Below are positions 25,489-33,498 of a stretch of 64,000 nucleotides of DNA, piece by piece; within the stretch, counting starts at the first letter, position 1; the number at the start of each line of letters is the position of its first letter. The stretch is from assembly GCA_038745535.1 (NCBI GenBank), contig JBCDLI010000004.1, positions 12,123 to 76,122 of the forward strand, given 5' to 3'. Source of the stretch: JBCDLI01 sp038745535. Lineage in GTDB: Bacteria > Pseudomonadota > Alphaproteobacteria > Rhizobiales > Rhizobiaceae. The notes beneath the pieces are model-generated. The model had not been told where the DNA came from and searched no databases. It worked only from the letters and a program-made list of their open reading frames with translations. The position numbers were made by a program, and so were the translations under genes.

Positions 25489-25911
25489 TTATCTGCCGCG
25501 CGTTGCTTTGATCAATCCGCCGGTTGCTATGGTCGCCGCGCATTCGTTGCGGTCTGCGAACGAACGCCCCTCCATGCATGCGCCGACGACAAACTCATAG
25601 CCATCAATGTCATCGCATGGCGCATTCGGCGTTTCAAACAGTGCCGTTGCTTCGGTCTCGTCTTTTGAGAATTGAAACGACGCGCCTTTTGATCTGCCGA
25701 CTTCATCGTCGCCAATATAGACGTAGAAGAACCCATTGATGTCTGCAAAGCGCGACGGACAATCGGATTTCATCGTGAATGTTGCTTGGCAGTAGTATTC
25801 GCGCAGGCCGGTTTCGGTCTGCTCCATCGTGTAGAGAGGTGTTTCGGCAAGGACCGCTTGCGCCAGCAATGAGCCGATAAGTAAAACACTCGCTTTTAGA
25901 GTGCGCCTCAT
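25489..25911 (-). CDS. Small exported cysteine-containing protein at the end of the hmu operon
   Basis: 140 residues. A clear signal peptide (Arg-Arg start, Leu-Leu-Ile-Gly-Ser-Leu-Leu core, cleavage after Val-Leu-Ala) leaves about 118 residues with five cysteines. Landmarks are Arg-Glu-Tyr-Tyr-Cys, Ser-Asp-Cys-Pro-Ser-Arg-Phe, Phe-Tyr-Val-Tyr-Ile-Gly-Asp, Pro-Cys-Asp-Asp and Asn-Glu-Cys-Ala-Ala. I do not recognise the family. Its ATG at 25911 is only 12 nt after the hmuV stop on the same strand, so it should be co-transcribed with the heme importer. A periplasmic role in heme uptake is an inference from position only. Confidence 0.7.
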   Translation of the reverse strand: MRRTLKASVLLIGSLLAQAVLAETPLYTMEQTETGLREYYCQATFTMKSDCPSRFADINGFFYVYIGDDEVGRSKGASFQFSKDETEATALFETPNAPCDDIDGYEFVVGACMEGRSFADRNECAATIATGGLIKATRGR

Positions 25912-25923
25912 CTGCTATTCCTC

Positions 25924-26727
25924 CTAACTCGCTTCGAGATTTGTGGCTGCTGTGATTTCAGGCAGGACGAAGAAGTCCTGGCCTCGCGGCACAGCGCCCA
26001 CAGCCATCGGACAGCCGTAGACTTGTTCAAGATTTTGAGCAGTCAGCACTTCCTTCGGCTTGCCGTCGCTGTGTACCTGACCGCGGTTGAGCAAAATGAC
26101 ATGGTCAGAAAAGTGCGCTGTGAGATTTAGGTCGTGCAGAACGGCGATCACCGTGCCGCCGCGACGGGCGTAATCCAGTGCGAGCGACAAGATTTGAATT
26201 TGGTGCTTGATGTCGAGTGATGAGATCGGCTCGTCGAGGAAGAGCGAGCGCGGCCTGCCGTCGAACACGGGTTCCCAGACTTGGGACAGCACGCGGGCGA
26301 GTTGAACCCTTTGGGCTTCACCGCCTGAAAGCTCTTGGTAGAAGCGTCCGCTAAAGCCGCTCATATCCACAGCTGCGAGCGCCTCCTTCACGCGTTCATT
26401 GTCACGTTCTGGATCATGAACGCCCATGGTTAGTCCAAGACGGACCACTTCGTGCACTGTGAATGGAAATGACAATTGCGCCGATTGAGGCAGCACACCA
26501 CGCCATGTTGCAAGATCGCGGGGCTTGGCATTGCGAATGTCATAGCCGTTCATCAACACCGTACCGTCGAACTTGATCTCGCCGGTCAGCGCCCGAAGCA
26601 GCGTCGTTTTGCCTGAACCGTTCGGTCCGATGATCGTGGTGAATTCGCCGGGATTGGCCGCAATATCAACGCCCTTCACAATGTGGGCGCTATCAAACCG
26701 AACGTGCACTTCGCTTGCCTGCAACAT
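25924..26727 (-). CDS. hmuV: Heme ABC transporter ATP-binding protein HmuV
   Basis: 267 residues. Walker A Gly-Pro-Asn-Gly-Ser-Gly-Lys-Thr-Thr is near residue 36. The Leu-Pro-Gln-Ser-Ala Q-loop region, the signature Leu-Ser-Gly-Gly-Glu-Ala-Gln-Arg-Val, Walker B with Leu-Phe-Leu-Asp-Glu-Pro, and the switch His in Val-Leu-His-Asp-Leu-Asn follow. It powers HmuU for heme import across the inner membrane. ATG 26727 follows the hmuU stop by 3 nt. Heme rather than siderophore specificity rests on the neighbours hmuS, hmuT and hemP. Confidence 0.94.
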   Translation of the reverse strand: MLQASEVHVRFDSAHIVKGVDIAANPGEFTTIIGPNGSGKTTLLRALTGEIKFDGTVLMNGYDIRNAKPRDLATWRGVLPQSAQLSFPFTVHEVVRLGLTMGVHDPERDNERVKEALAAVDMSGFSGRFYQELSGGEAQRVQLARVLSQVWEPVFDGRPRSLFLDEPISSLDIKHQIQILSLALDYARRGGTVIAVLHDLNLTAHFSDHVILLNRGQVHSDGKPKEVLTAQNLEQVYGCPMAVGAVPRGQDFFVLPEITAATNLEAS

Positions 26728-26730
26728 CAA

Positions 26731-27834
26731 TCACATATCCAGAATGCCGCGACGTTTCAGCAAAATCCAAAGGAAGAACGGCGCGCCGATTGTGGCGGTC
26801 ACGATGCCAATCGGAAGCTCTGCTGGAGCCACGATTTGTCTTGCGATGGCGTCTGCGAACAGAAGCATGATACCGCCGAGAAGCGCGCAAGCTGGCAGCA
26901 GGTATCGATGGTCGGGACCGATCAAAAGGCGCAGCAGATGCGGCACAACGATGCCAACAAAGCCAATGCCCCCGGTCACTGCCACGGCAGCACCGGTGGA
27001 AGCTGCAACGGCGACAATCGCGATGCGTTTGAAGACTTGAACATTGACGCCCAGATGATGCGCCGTTGCTTCGCCCAATGTCATGGCGTTCAAGCCTTTT
27101 GCCATCATCGGTGCGAGAATGATGATGGGGAGAATGATCGGGGCAACGGCCCAGAACTTAAGCCAAGTCGCGCCCGCCACTGAGCCCAGGCCCCAAAAGT
27201 TGAGGTCTCGCAATTGGTTATCGTCTGCCCAGAACACGAGAAGCCCGGTGAAGGCATTCGTGAGCGCACCAAGGGCGATACCAGCTAGAAGCATGGTCGC
27301 CACCGAGGTGCGTCCGTTTTGTGTGGATACGCGATACAAAAGAAACGTCGTGACAAGCCCGCCAATGAAGGCGGCAAACGGGACGTCATAAATGCCGAAG
27401 AAGGCCGAGATTGGTGCGAGAACGCCGGAGCCGAGAACGATAAATGATGATGCGCCCAATCCGGCGCCAGCGGAGACGCCCACGATGCCTGGATCGGCCA
27501 AGGGATTGCGGAAAAGCCCCTGCATGATGGCGCCCGATACTGCCAGAGATGCGCCAACGATGATGCCGAGAACGGTACGCGGTGCGCGGATGTCTAAGAT
27601 AACTATGCGCTCGACAAGCGTGATCGCGCTATCATCGCCAGTTATCAGTGCCCAAGTGACCGCGAGCGCGGAAGAATCTGTTGCACCAGACCCGAGACTG
27701 AACATCCCGGCCACCGCCAGTGCAATTGCCAAAATAAATATGACAAGACGCGCAACGGCCGAACGGTCCCCACGGGCGGCAGAAGCCCGCACTCCGTCCA
27801 GCGTTCCGCGCAGGTCGAGATCAGTTGAGCTCAT
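26731..27834 (-). CDS. hmuU: Heme ABC transporter permease HmuU (FecCD family)
   Basis: 367 residues with about ten hydrophobic helices. FecCD landmarks include Arg-Ala-Pro-Arg-Thr-Val-Leu-Gly, Met-Gln-Gly-Leu-Phe-Arg-Asn-Pro-Leu-Ala-Asp-Pro, Gly-Val-Ser-Ala-Gly-Ala-Gly-Leu-Gly-Ala and, near the end, Gly-Phe-Val-Gly-Ile-Val-Val-Pro-His. The N-terminal 30 residues are polar and charged. It forms the membrane channel for heme released by HmuT. The start overlaps the hmuT 3' end by 14 bp, so the two are tightly coupled. Confidence 0.94.
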   Translation of the reverse strand: MSSTDLDLRGTLDGVRASAARGDRSAVARLVIFILAIALAVAGMFSLGSGATDSSALAVTWALITGDDSAITLVERIVILDIRAPRTVLGIIVGASLAVSGAIMQGLFRNPLADPGIVGVSAGAGLGASSFIVLGSGVLAPISAFFGIYDVPFAAFIGGLVTTFLLYRVSTQNGRTSVATMLLAGIALGALTNAFTGLLVFWADDNQLRDLNFWGLGSVAGATWLKFWAVAPIILPIIILAPMMAKGLNAMTLGEATAHHLGVNVQVFKRIAIVAVAASTGAAVAVTGGIGFVGIVVPHLLRLLIGPDHRYLLPACALLGGIMLLFADAIARQIVAPAELPIGIVTATIGAPFFLWILLKRRGILDM

Positions 27835-28756
27835 CTGGATAAAGCGCCTGAGCCAATTCTTGTGCCGCTTCGCTGACGCGTGGGCCGAATTGCAGTGCTT
27901 TAGCCCCGTCCACGCGGATGATGTTTCCGTTCAAAACGGCAGGCGTAGCGCTTAATGCCGGATGCTCAATGATGGTCTTGTTCGCAAGCAGGTGGTCGCT
28001 TTCAACATCCTCGTTTGGGCGCCGCATGATGATAATGACTTCTGGTGCGGCTTCAATCACCGCTTCGTTGCTCAGCTGTTTGTAACCTTCGAAATCACCA
28101 AAAGCATTATCGGCTCCAGCGAGAGCCATGATGCCGTGAGCCCCGGTCCCTGTGCCCGACCCGAAAACCTTGTCATCGCGCATGGATAGGATGAAAAGCG
28201 CCTCTTTCTTGTCAGCCACACGCTCGACACGCGCCTTCACCGCCTCCATTTCCGCAGTGATCTTAGCGCGCAACGCGTCACCCTTTTCACGGACGCCGAG
28301 TGCTTCGGCGATGATCCGGATGTTGTCATCCACGCCCTGTATTGTGAAATTGTCGGGCACATCGACCCATTTGATGCCTGTGCTTTTTAGCACTTCAACG
28401 GCTTCTTCGGGGCCGTTATTCTCGCGTGCAAGAATGAGGTTTGGTTGAACGGAAAGGACGCCTTCCGGAGACAGACGACGAATATATCCAACGTTGGGAA
28501 GCGCTTCAGCAGCGGCTGGATACACCGAGGTACTGTCGCGGCCGATAAGCCGATCCTCTTCGCCCAGAGCGTAGACGATTTCCGTAACCGCGCCGCCTAT
28601 CGCGAGAACACGGTCATATTGCTCTCCACCCTCTTGCGAGCGTGCCATGTCTGCCCAGACGATGAGCAGCAGTGCAAATGATGTGATAGCGGTAAGAAAA
28701 ATGCTTCGCGTCCGGCTTTCGCAGCGCACGCGTTCCAGGGCTTTCGCAAATGTCAT
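27821..28756 (-). CDS. hmuT: Periplasmic heme-binding protein HmuT
   Basis: 311 residues of the class III periplasmic binding fold. A basic leader and a hydrophobic segment (Ile-Thr-Ser-Phe-Ala-Leu-Leu-Leu-Ile-Val-Trp) form the signal. Then come Ile-Gly-Gly-Ala-Val-Thr-Glu-Ile-Val-Tyr-Ala-Leu-Gly, Arg-Asp-Ser-Thr-Ser-Val-Tyr-Pro, Asn-Val-Gly-Tyr-Ile-Arg-Arg-Leu-Ser-Pro-Glu-Gly, and a Gly-Ala-His-Gly-Ile-Met region. This matches HmuT/PhuT rather than siderophore-binding proteins. It carries heme from the outer-membrane receptor to HmuUV. The start overlaps the hmuS stop by 4 nt. Confidence 0.93.
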   Translation of the reverse strand: MTFAKALERVRCESRTRSIFLTAITSFALLLIVWADMARSQEGGEQYDRVLAIGGAVTEIVYALGEEDRLIGRDSTSVYPAAAEALPNVGYIRRLSPEGVLSVQPNLILARENNGPEEAVEVLKSTGIKWVDVPDNFTIQGVDDNIRIIAEALGVREKGDALRAKITAEMEAVKARVERVADKKEALFILSMRDDKVFGSGTGTGAHGIMALAGADNAFGDFEGYKQLSNEAVIEAAPEVIIIMRRPNEDVESDHLLANKTIIEHPALSATPAVLNGNIIRVDGAKALQFGPRVSEAAQELAQALYPDELN

Positions 28757-29838
28757 TGTGCAGCCTCCAGGCTTTCAGCCTCGATTTGTGTTGGGAGAGA
28801 GGATGGGATCGCGTTCCAATCCTGAACAGATGAGTGATTGTCACCCTGACGGCGATCGCCATTTAAGAGCACTACTTGCTCGCCATACTGATCGAATAAC
28901 TCGAGTGAAAACACGTCGCTGTGCTTGGTTGGTTTTCGCACAATCCACGCGCTGTCGATCAGATCGTCGCGCAGATGCATGTGAAAACCTTCGTCAAGAA
29001 CATTGAGCCAATTGCCCATGCGCTTGACATTTTGGATAGGTCCGCTGTGGATTTGGAGCGTACCGTGGTTTCTGACAAAAACCATTATCGGCAAGTTATC
29101 CGCCGGAAGGCGGTTCAAAAGCAGGTCTATTGCCAGCGGTGCAAGACGCGTTGAGAATTCACCCTCGGCTGCCGCAATCGCCTGAACCCGACTTAGTTTT
29201 GATCGACGGATCATTTGCTGGAATTGATGCGTGTCCTGTAGCGTCGACCATGCGCGGAGTAATCGCGATTTATCGCCGACCGACACCGGTTTAAGATCGT
29301 CGACCCGGCTTCGCTGAGCCAGTTCCTCCACCCTCAACGGCTCGTCAGATGCGTCAATTCGCATCTCTTCCAGCAGCCGATCCCAACCCAAACGGTCGGT
29401 TTCATATCGTTCATATATTTTATGCACAGCTTGTCCGTGGGCATCGAAGAATTGAAAGCTGCGCAGTGTGGTGTTTTGATCACGACGCTTTTCGACGTGG
29501 TACGCGTGGCGCCAGTGCTTTGGAAAAATCCTGAGGTCGATGCCATCGCCGAGGATCACAGACGCATGGGTTCCGGACTTGTAACCGCCGTAAGTACCAG
29601 TTTTTTCGTGGACTGCCGCCCCGTTCCGCGAGAGCGCCATTACAGGGCCCAGCTGTTCCAACGCAGGGAAGAACTTGTCTAGCTGGCATCTTATTTGATG
29701 GTTGCCAAAACCCACCAGTGCATGGGCAAGTTCTGCTTCAGAGCATTGATTTTGCTTGCAGAAATCATGTTCCCGCGTGTTTGGCACGTTTTGCCAAAGG
29801 TCTCGTAAACTGGCGTTTGAATGGATTGCGCTGCGCAT
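28753..29838 (-). CDS. hmuS: Cytoplasmic hemin-handling/degrading factor HmuS
   Basis: 361 residues of the HemS/ChuS/PhuS type, built of two similar halves. Landmarks are Val-Met-Ala-Leu-Ser-Arg-Asn-Gly-Ala-Ala-Val-His-Glu-Lys near residue 90, Asp-Leu-Arg-Ile-Phe-Pro-Lys-His-Trp (containing a His), and in the second half Val-Phe-Val-Arg-Asn-His-Gly-Thr-Leu-Gln-Ile-His-Ser-Gly-Pro with Asn-Val-Leu-Asp-Glu-Gly-Phe-His-Met-His-Leu. Homologues bind cytoplasmic heme and either degrade it or pass it on. It sits between hemP and hmuT in the leftward operon. Confidence 0.94.
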   Translation of the reverse strand: MRSAIHSNASLRDLWQNVPNTREHDFCKQNQCSEAELAHALVGFGNHQIRCQLDKFFPALEQLGPVMALSRNGAAVHEKTGTYGGYKSGTHASVILGDGIDLRIFPKHWRHAYHVEKRRDQNTTLRSFQFFDAHGQAVHKIYERYETDRLGWDRLLEEMRIDASDEPLRVEELAQRSRVDDLKPVSVGDKSRLLRAWSTLQDTHQFQQMIRRSKLSRVQAIAAAEGEFSTRLAPLAIDLLLNRLPADNLPIMVFVRNHGTLQIHSGPIQNVKRMGNWLNVLDEGFHMHLRDDLIDSAWIVRKPTKHSDVFSLELFDQYGEQVVLLNGDRRQGDNHSSVQDWNAIPSSLPTQIEAESLEAAQ

Positions 29839-29844
29839 CGTCTT

Positions 29845-30033
29845 TCACTTGTTCAAAATCAACTTGCCTTGGCGGGTGATCCGCAAACGGTAATCTGCGC
29901 CGGCGTGTTCGATCACAATCTCTTGGCGGTTTCGAAATAGATCAGCAGACAGCACCCGCACGTCGTCGACATCCTTCTTCTCGCCCGCGAGCCTTTTTAA
30001 TTCAGTCCTTTTTTGTCCACTAAAGTCTGTCAT
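29845..30033 (-). CDS. hemP: Hemin uptake protein HemP
   Basis: 62 residues. The C-terminal half carries the HemP/HmuP pattern: Ser-Ala-Asp-Leu-Phe, Glu-Ile-Val-Ile-Glu-His-Ala-Gly-Ala-Asp-Tyr-Arg-Leu-Arg-Ile-Thr and a final Lys-Leu-Ile-Leu-Asn-Lys. GGAGGTG just upstream supports the ATG at 30033 rather than the GTG at 30039. In rhizobia HmuP is required for expression of the heme receptor and acts with iron regulators, so this small gene may be regulatory. It is the first gene of the leftward hmu operon, facing the receptor gene across the iron-box-like palindrome. Confidence 0.88.
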   Translation of the reverse strand: MTDFSGQKRTELKRLAGEKKDVDDVRVLSADLFRNRQEIVIEHAGADYRLRITRQGKLILNK

Positions 30034-30109
30034 CTTCACCTCCGGCTACATCTAGACATGTAGCCCTCCGCCGATTTAGGCCCCGCGCCGCAAAGCGCAG
30101 TTTTTAACT

Positions 30110-30124
30110 TGATATTAATAATCA
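30110..30124. promoter_or_regulatory. Candidate RirA iron-responsive operator (IRO box)
   Basis: The 15-bp element TGATATTAATAATCA is TGA-N9-TCA, the consensus arrangement of RirA-bound IRO boxes in Rhizobiales, and it is very AT-rich in an otherwise GC-balanced region. It lies 77 bp upstream of hemP and about 130 bp upstream of the receptor start, so one operator could repress both operons when iron is sufficient. Control by Irr or Fur cannot be excluded by sequence alone. Confidence 0.6.
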
Positions 30125-30253
30125 TCTTTTGTAGGCGGCAATCTCATAAGGTGTGCGAACTTGTCAAGTTAACAAACGTCGCCGCATTTGCGACAAAATC
30201 AATGCCAGCCAGCCGTCGCCAGCCAGCATCAAGCAGGGAAATTGGGGAATACC

Positions 30254-32359
30254 ATGCGTATGGTTGGTAACGGCACGCTTCGCGCTGCCGCGGTAACAGT
30301 ACTCGCGAGCGGAACGATGCTCGCAACACCATCGATCTCATTTGCACAGGACGCGGGTGAGCGCGGCGCAACGCTATTGCAGCGTCTCGTGATTGGCTTT
30401 GGACAGCCAAAAGTGGCCGTCGATACGCCGACCGCTGTCACCGTGATTGAGCAGGAAGATATTGATCAGGAAGTTGCCTCGACCACGGGCCAGCTTCTGG
30501 AGCGCATTCCAAACGTCAACAACACCGGTGGGGCGGATCGCGCACTTGGGCAAGTATTCAATATTCGCGGCATCGGTCGTGGAGAGTCTGCCGCTGACGA
30601 GGGTCGTATCATTCTGAATGTCGACGGCATGTCTCAATTTTACGAGCAATATCGTCTCGGTGGGTTCTTCAACGATTTAGAGCTTTACAAACGCATTGAA
30701 GTTCTTCGCGGTCCAGCTGCTTCCACGCTTTATGGATCGGGAGCGCTTGGTGGCGTCATCAACTTCACCACGAAGGATGCATCGGACTTTTTAGACGATG
30801 ATGAGCAGTTCGCTCTGAGACTTAAAGGCACCTACGAGACAAACGGCGACGGGTATCTGGCGTCCGCCATTCTCGCGGCTCGCATGGGCGACAATGCTGA
30901 ATTTCTATTGGCCGGTAATCAACGCGCGTCAGAACTGATTGAAGATGGTTTTGGTGATGAAGTTGGCGGGACCGATTTCAAGACCCCAAGTGGTCTGATC
31001 AAAGGCACTTTCTATCTGGATGACGCCCAAGAGCGGGTACTCCGCATGAGTTATAGCCAATTCAATAGCGACGAGGACGCGCAAATTTACAACGTTTTCA
31101 ATGGAAACGGCCAATTCTTCGGTTTTGTTGATCGCGAAGTGAATAACAGGCAAGCGCAAATCTCGTTTGAGGACGCAGCCACTGAAAATCCATTTCTTGA
31201 TTATAAAGTTTCGCTGACGTGGAATGATATTTCCAATCAGCAACGTAACGCAACAATCGGTGGTTCGCTCGGCCAGCCTGCGGACTACAGCTACGAATCC
31301 ATCCAACTTCTGGGAGAGAACACATTCGAGTTCTCTGGTGAAAACTGGGAAAGCTTCTTGACGGTTGGCGGGCAAATCATTCGTCAAGAACGTGAGACCA
31401 ACACCGACACCCCGCTGGGCTTTCACCCGGAGGGGACTGACTTTCAGGTGGGCTTCTTTGCGCAAAACGAGTTTGTCTGGAATGATCGGCTGACACTGAT
31501 ACCGGGCGTTCGGGTTGACTATCAGAGGTTGGAAACTGCCGACTCGACAAGCTTGGACTTCACAGAAACCGATATCGCGTTTTCACCGAAGATTGCCGCG
31601 CTATACGAGTTCAACGATAATTTCAGCGTGTTTGGCTCCTACGCCCATACCGAACGTTTTCCGACGCTTGACGAAATGTTCTCAAATGACTTTTTGGGTC
31701 AACCCGGAGTGCCGCCCAACACAAGTACCCAGCTTGGCAAAGAAAAGTCGGATAATTTTGAGCTTGGTTTCGCTTTCTCAAACACAGACCTGATCCAAGA
31801 CGGCGATGCATTCGACTTCAAAGCAACAGCATTTTACAACCGCGTTTCGGATTTGATCGTTCGCCAACGTAGAGCCACTCCGCAGTACCGCAATATCGGT
31901 AGCGCCGAACTTTACGGTTTGGAATTAGAGGCGGCCTATGACTCAGATCTATTCTTTGCGTCGGCGGGCTTCGGGATTACCGTCGGAACTGATTTGGAAA
32001 ATGATGTAGCTCTTACCTCAGTCGCGCCTCCAGAACTGTCTTTGGGTGCTGGTTTCCGCATGCCGGAGCATGGGCTTAGTTTTGGGTGGGACGGACGTAT
32101 CGCCTTTGAACAAACGCGGGTCCCTGCTTCAACATCCAGGTTTGTCGATCCAGCGATTGAAGCGCTCAAAAGCGAAGCGTTTAGCGTTCATGACCTCTAC
32201 GTGACATGGCGACCAGACGATGAAAGCCAGTTTGCTGGTTGGGAAGGTACATTCCGCGTCGATAACGTTTTTGACAAGGGCTATCGCGATTTCCTCGCGG
32301 AGGACAATGGCAAAGGGCGGACCTTTAAGATCGCGCTTTCAAAGAAGTTCGGCCTCTGA
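30254..32359 (+). CDS. hmuR: TonB-dependent outer-membrane heme receptor
   Basis: 701 residues from ATG 30254 (GGGGAA upstream). A signal peptide ending near Ser-Phe-Ala-Gln is followed by a plug domain with Thr-Gly-Gln-Leu-Leu-Glu-Arg-Ile-Pro-Asn-Val, Phe-Asn-Ile-Arg-Gly-Ile-Gly-Arg-Gly and Glu-Val-Leu-Arg-Gly-Pro-Ala-Ala-Ser-Thr-Leu-Tyr-Gly-Ser. A 22-strand barrel comes next, ending in Phe-Lys-Ile-Ala-Leu-Ser-Lys-Lys-Phe-Gly-Leu with a terminal hydrophobic strand. Heme specificity is inferred from the locus. The usual heme-receptor FRAP and NPNL boxes are changed: the region reads Glu-Arg-Phe-Pro-Thr-Leu-Asp-Glu-Met-Phe and later Glu-Lys-Ser-Asp-Asn-Phe-Glu-Leu-Gly. It leads the operon with exbB, exbD and tonB. 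Confidence 0.88.
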   Translation: MRMVGNGTLRAAAVTVLASGTMLATPSISFAQDAGERGATLLQRLVIGFGQPKVAVDTPTAVTVIEQEDIDQEVASTTGQLLERIPNVNNTGGADRALGQVFNIRGIGRGESAADEGRIILNVDGMSQFYEQYRLGGFFNDLELYKRIEVLRGPAASTLYGSGALGGVINFTTKDASDFLDDDEQFALRLKGTYETNGDGYLASAILAARMGDNAEFLLAGNQRASELIEDGFGDEVGGTDFKTPSGLIKGTFYLDDAQERVLRMSYSQFNSDEDAQIYNVFNGNGQFFGFVDREVNNRQAQISFEDAATENPFLDYKVSLTWNDISNQQRNATIGGSLGQPADYSYESIQLLGENTFEFSGENWESFLTVGGQIIRQERETNTDTPLGFHPEGTDFQVGFFAQNEFVWNDRLTLIPGVRVDYQRLETADSTSLDFTETDIAFSPKIAALYEFNDNFSVFGSYAHTERFPTLDEMFSNDFLGQPGVPPNTSTQLGKEKSDNFELGFAFSNTDLIQDGDAFDFKATAFYNRVSDLIVRQRRATPQYRNIGSAELYGLELEAAYDSDLFFASAGFGITVGTDLENDVALTSVAPPELSLGAGFRMPEHGLSFGWDGRIAFEQTRVPASTSRFVDPAIEALKSEAFSVHDLYVTWRPDDESQFAGWEGTFRVDNVFDKGYRDFLAEDNGKGRTFKIALSKKFGL

Positions 32360-32395
32360 CCGAAGCACAAACCGCCAAGGCATTGGGAGGCGACA

Positions 32396-32839
32396 TTGCG
32401 GAAAAAGACGTGGCTTAGCTTCGTTTCGACATTTGTGATTTTTGCCGGTGCTTTGGCTCCGGCGGCGGCTCAAGAGCGGACGCCGCCGTCTGGTCTATCG
32501 CTACAACTGAATACCGTCCAGCAACTTGAAGACGGCACCTGCCGGATCGTTTTCGTCGCTGACAACGGCACGTCGGAAGAGATTGAAAAGATGTCGGTTG
32601 AGACCGTTCTTTTCGGTCCAGACGGCACCGTGAACCGCTTCACGCTTTTCGATTTCCGCGACCTGCCAGCTGGTAAAACTCGCGTTCGTCAGTTCGATCT
32701 TGGTGGCACTGAATGCACCTCTATAGGGCGCATTTTGGTCAATGGCGCAGCCGATTGCACTATCGGTGGCGCCGCTAGCGGCGTCTGCATCGAGAAGCTC
32801 GCGACGAGTTCTGCGGTAGACGTGGAGTTTTCGGGATGA
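32396..32839 (+). CDS. Small exported four-cysteine protein between receptor and exbB
   Basis: 147 residues with a signal peptide (Arg-Lys-Lys start, Phe-Val-Ile-Phe-Ala-Gly-Ala-Leu core, cleavage after Ala-Ala-Ala). The mature chain has four cysteines (Gly-Thr-Cys-Arg, Thr-Glu-Cys-Thr, Ala-Asp-Cys-Thr, Gly-Val-Cys-Ile), enough for two disulfides, and looks beta-rich. The start is TTG, supported by GGGAGG 6 nt upstream. It begins 36 nt after the receptor and its stop overlaps the exbB ATG, so it belongs to the energy-transducing operon. I do not recognise a characterised family. A periplasmic role with receptor or TonB is inferred from position. Confidence 0.75.
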   Translation: MRKKTWLSFVSTFVIFAGALAPAAAQERTPPSGLSLQLNTVQQLEDGTCRIVFVADNGTSEEIEKMSVETVLFGPDGTVNRFTLFDFRDLPAGKTRVRQFDLGGTECTSIGRILVNGAADCTIGGAASGVCIEKLATSSAVDVEFSG

Positions 32840-33498
32840 ACTATTTCCAAGACCCTTTGGGCCGACTTTCCGGCTTTATTGAACTTGGCGGTCCTGTGGT
32901 CGCCATATTACTTATTTTGTCGGTCATCTCGCTTGCAGCCATTCTATTCAAGCTTTGGCAATTCACGATCGCTCGCGTCGGCAAATCGTCTGGCGACACC
33001 AGCGCAGGCGATGGCAGCGCACTTGGCGCAATCGCCGATGAAGCATTGCGCCTTCGCGGGCAGGTGGTGGCTAAGCGTATTTCTCGCGGCGACGCAGAGG
33101 ATGCGCTCGCGACTTCTGCCTCATCGCAACTTCGGTCTCTGCAATCGGGTTTTCGACTATTGGATTCCATTGCGCAGGTTTCACCCTTGATCGGTCTTTT
33201 CGGCACGGTTTTGGGAATGATTTCTGCGTTCCAAGCGTTGCAAGATGCTGGAAATGCAGTTGACCCGTCAGTATTGGCGGGTGGCATCTGGGTTGCTCTG
33301 CTGACCACCGCAGTTGGGCTTGCTGTCGCCATGCCGACGAGCCTTGCTCTTTCCTACTTTGAAAGCCGAGTGGATCGGCATCGCATCGCCATACAGGAAA
33401 TTGCGACAGCAGAGCTTAACCCTGCGGCTCCGATGACACGTGCGTCCAGTGCTGTGACCTCGACAAATGTTGCAGGCCTTGCGGACAATGCAGCTTGA
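32836..33498 (+). CDS. exbB: ExbB-like proton channel subunit (MotA/TolQ/ExbB)
   Basis: 220 residues with three membrane helices: one at 17-40, then a pair in the second half. The core contains Leu-Leu-Asp-Ser-Ile-Ala-Gln-Val-Ser-Pro-Leu-Ile-Gly-Leu-Phe-Gly-Thr-Val-Leu-Gly-Met-Ile and Gly-Ile-Trp-Val-Ala-Leu-Leu-Thr-Thr-Ala-Val-Gly-Leu, the standard ExbB signatures. It forms the pentameric scaffold of the proton channel that energises TonB. The start overlaps the preceding stop by 4 nt and the end overlaps exbD1. No long N-terminal periplasmic extension is present. Confidence 0.93.
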   Translation: MNYFQDPLGRLSGFIELGGPVVAILLILSVISLAAILFKLWQFTIARVGKSSGDTSAGDGSALGAIADEALRLRGQVVAKRISRGDAEDALATSASSQLRSLQSGFRLLDSIAQVSPLIGLFGTVLGMISAFQALQDAGNAVDPSVLAGGIWVALLTTAVGLAVAMPTSLALSYFESRVDRHRIAIQEIATAELNPAAPMTRASSAVTSTNVAGLADNAA

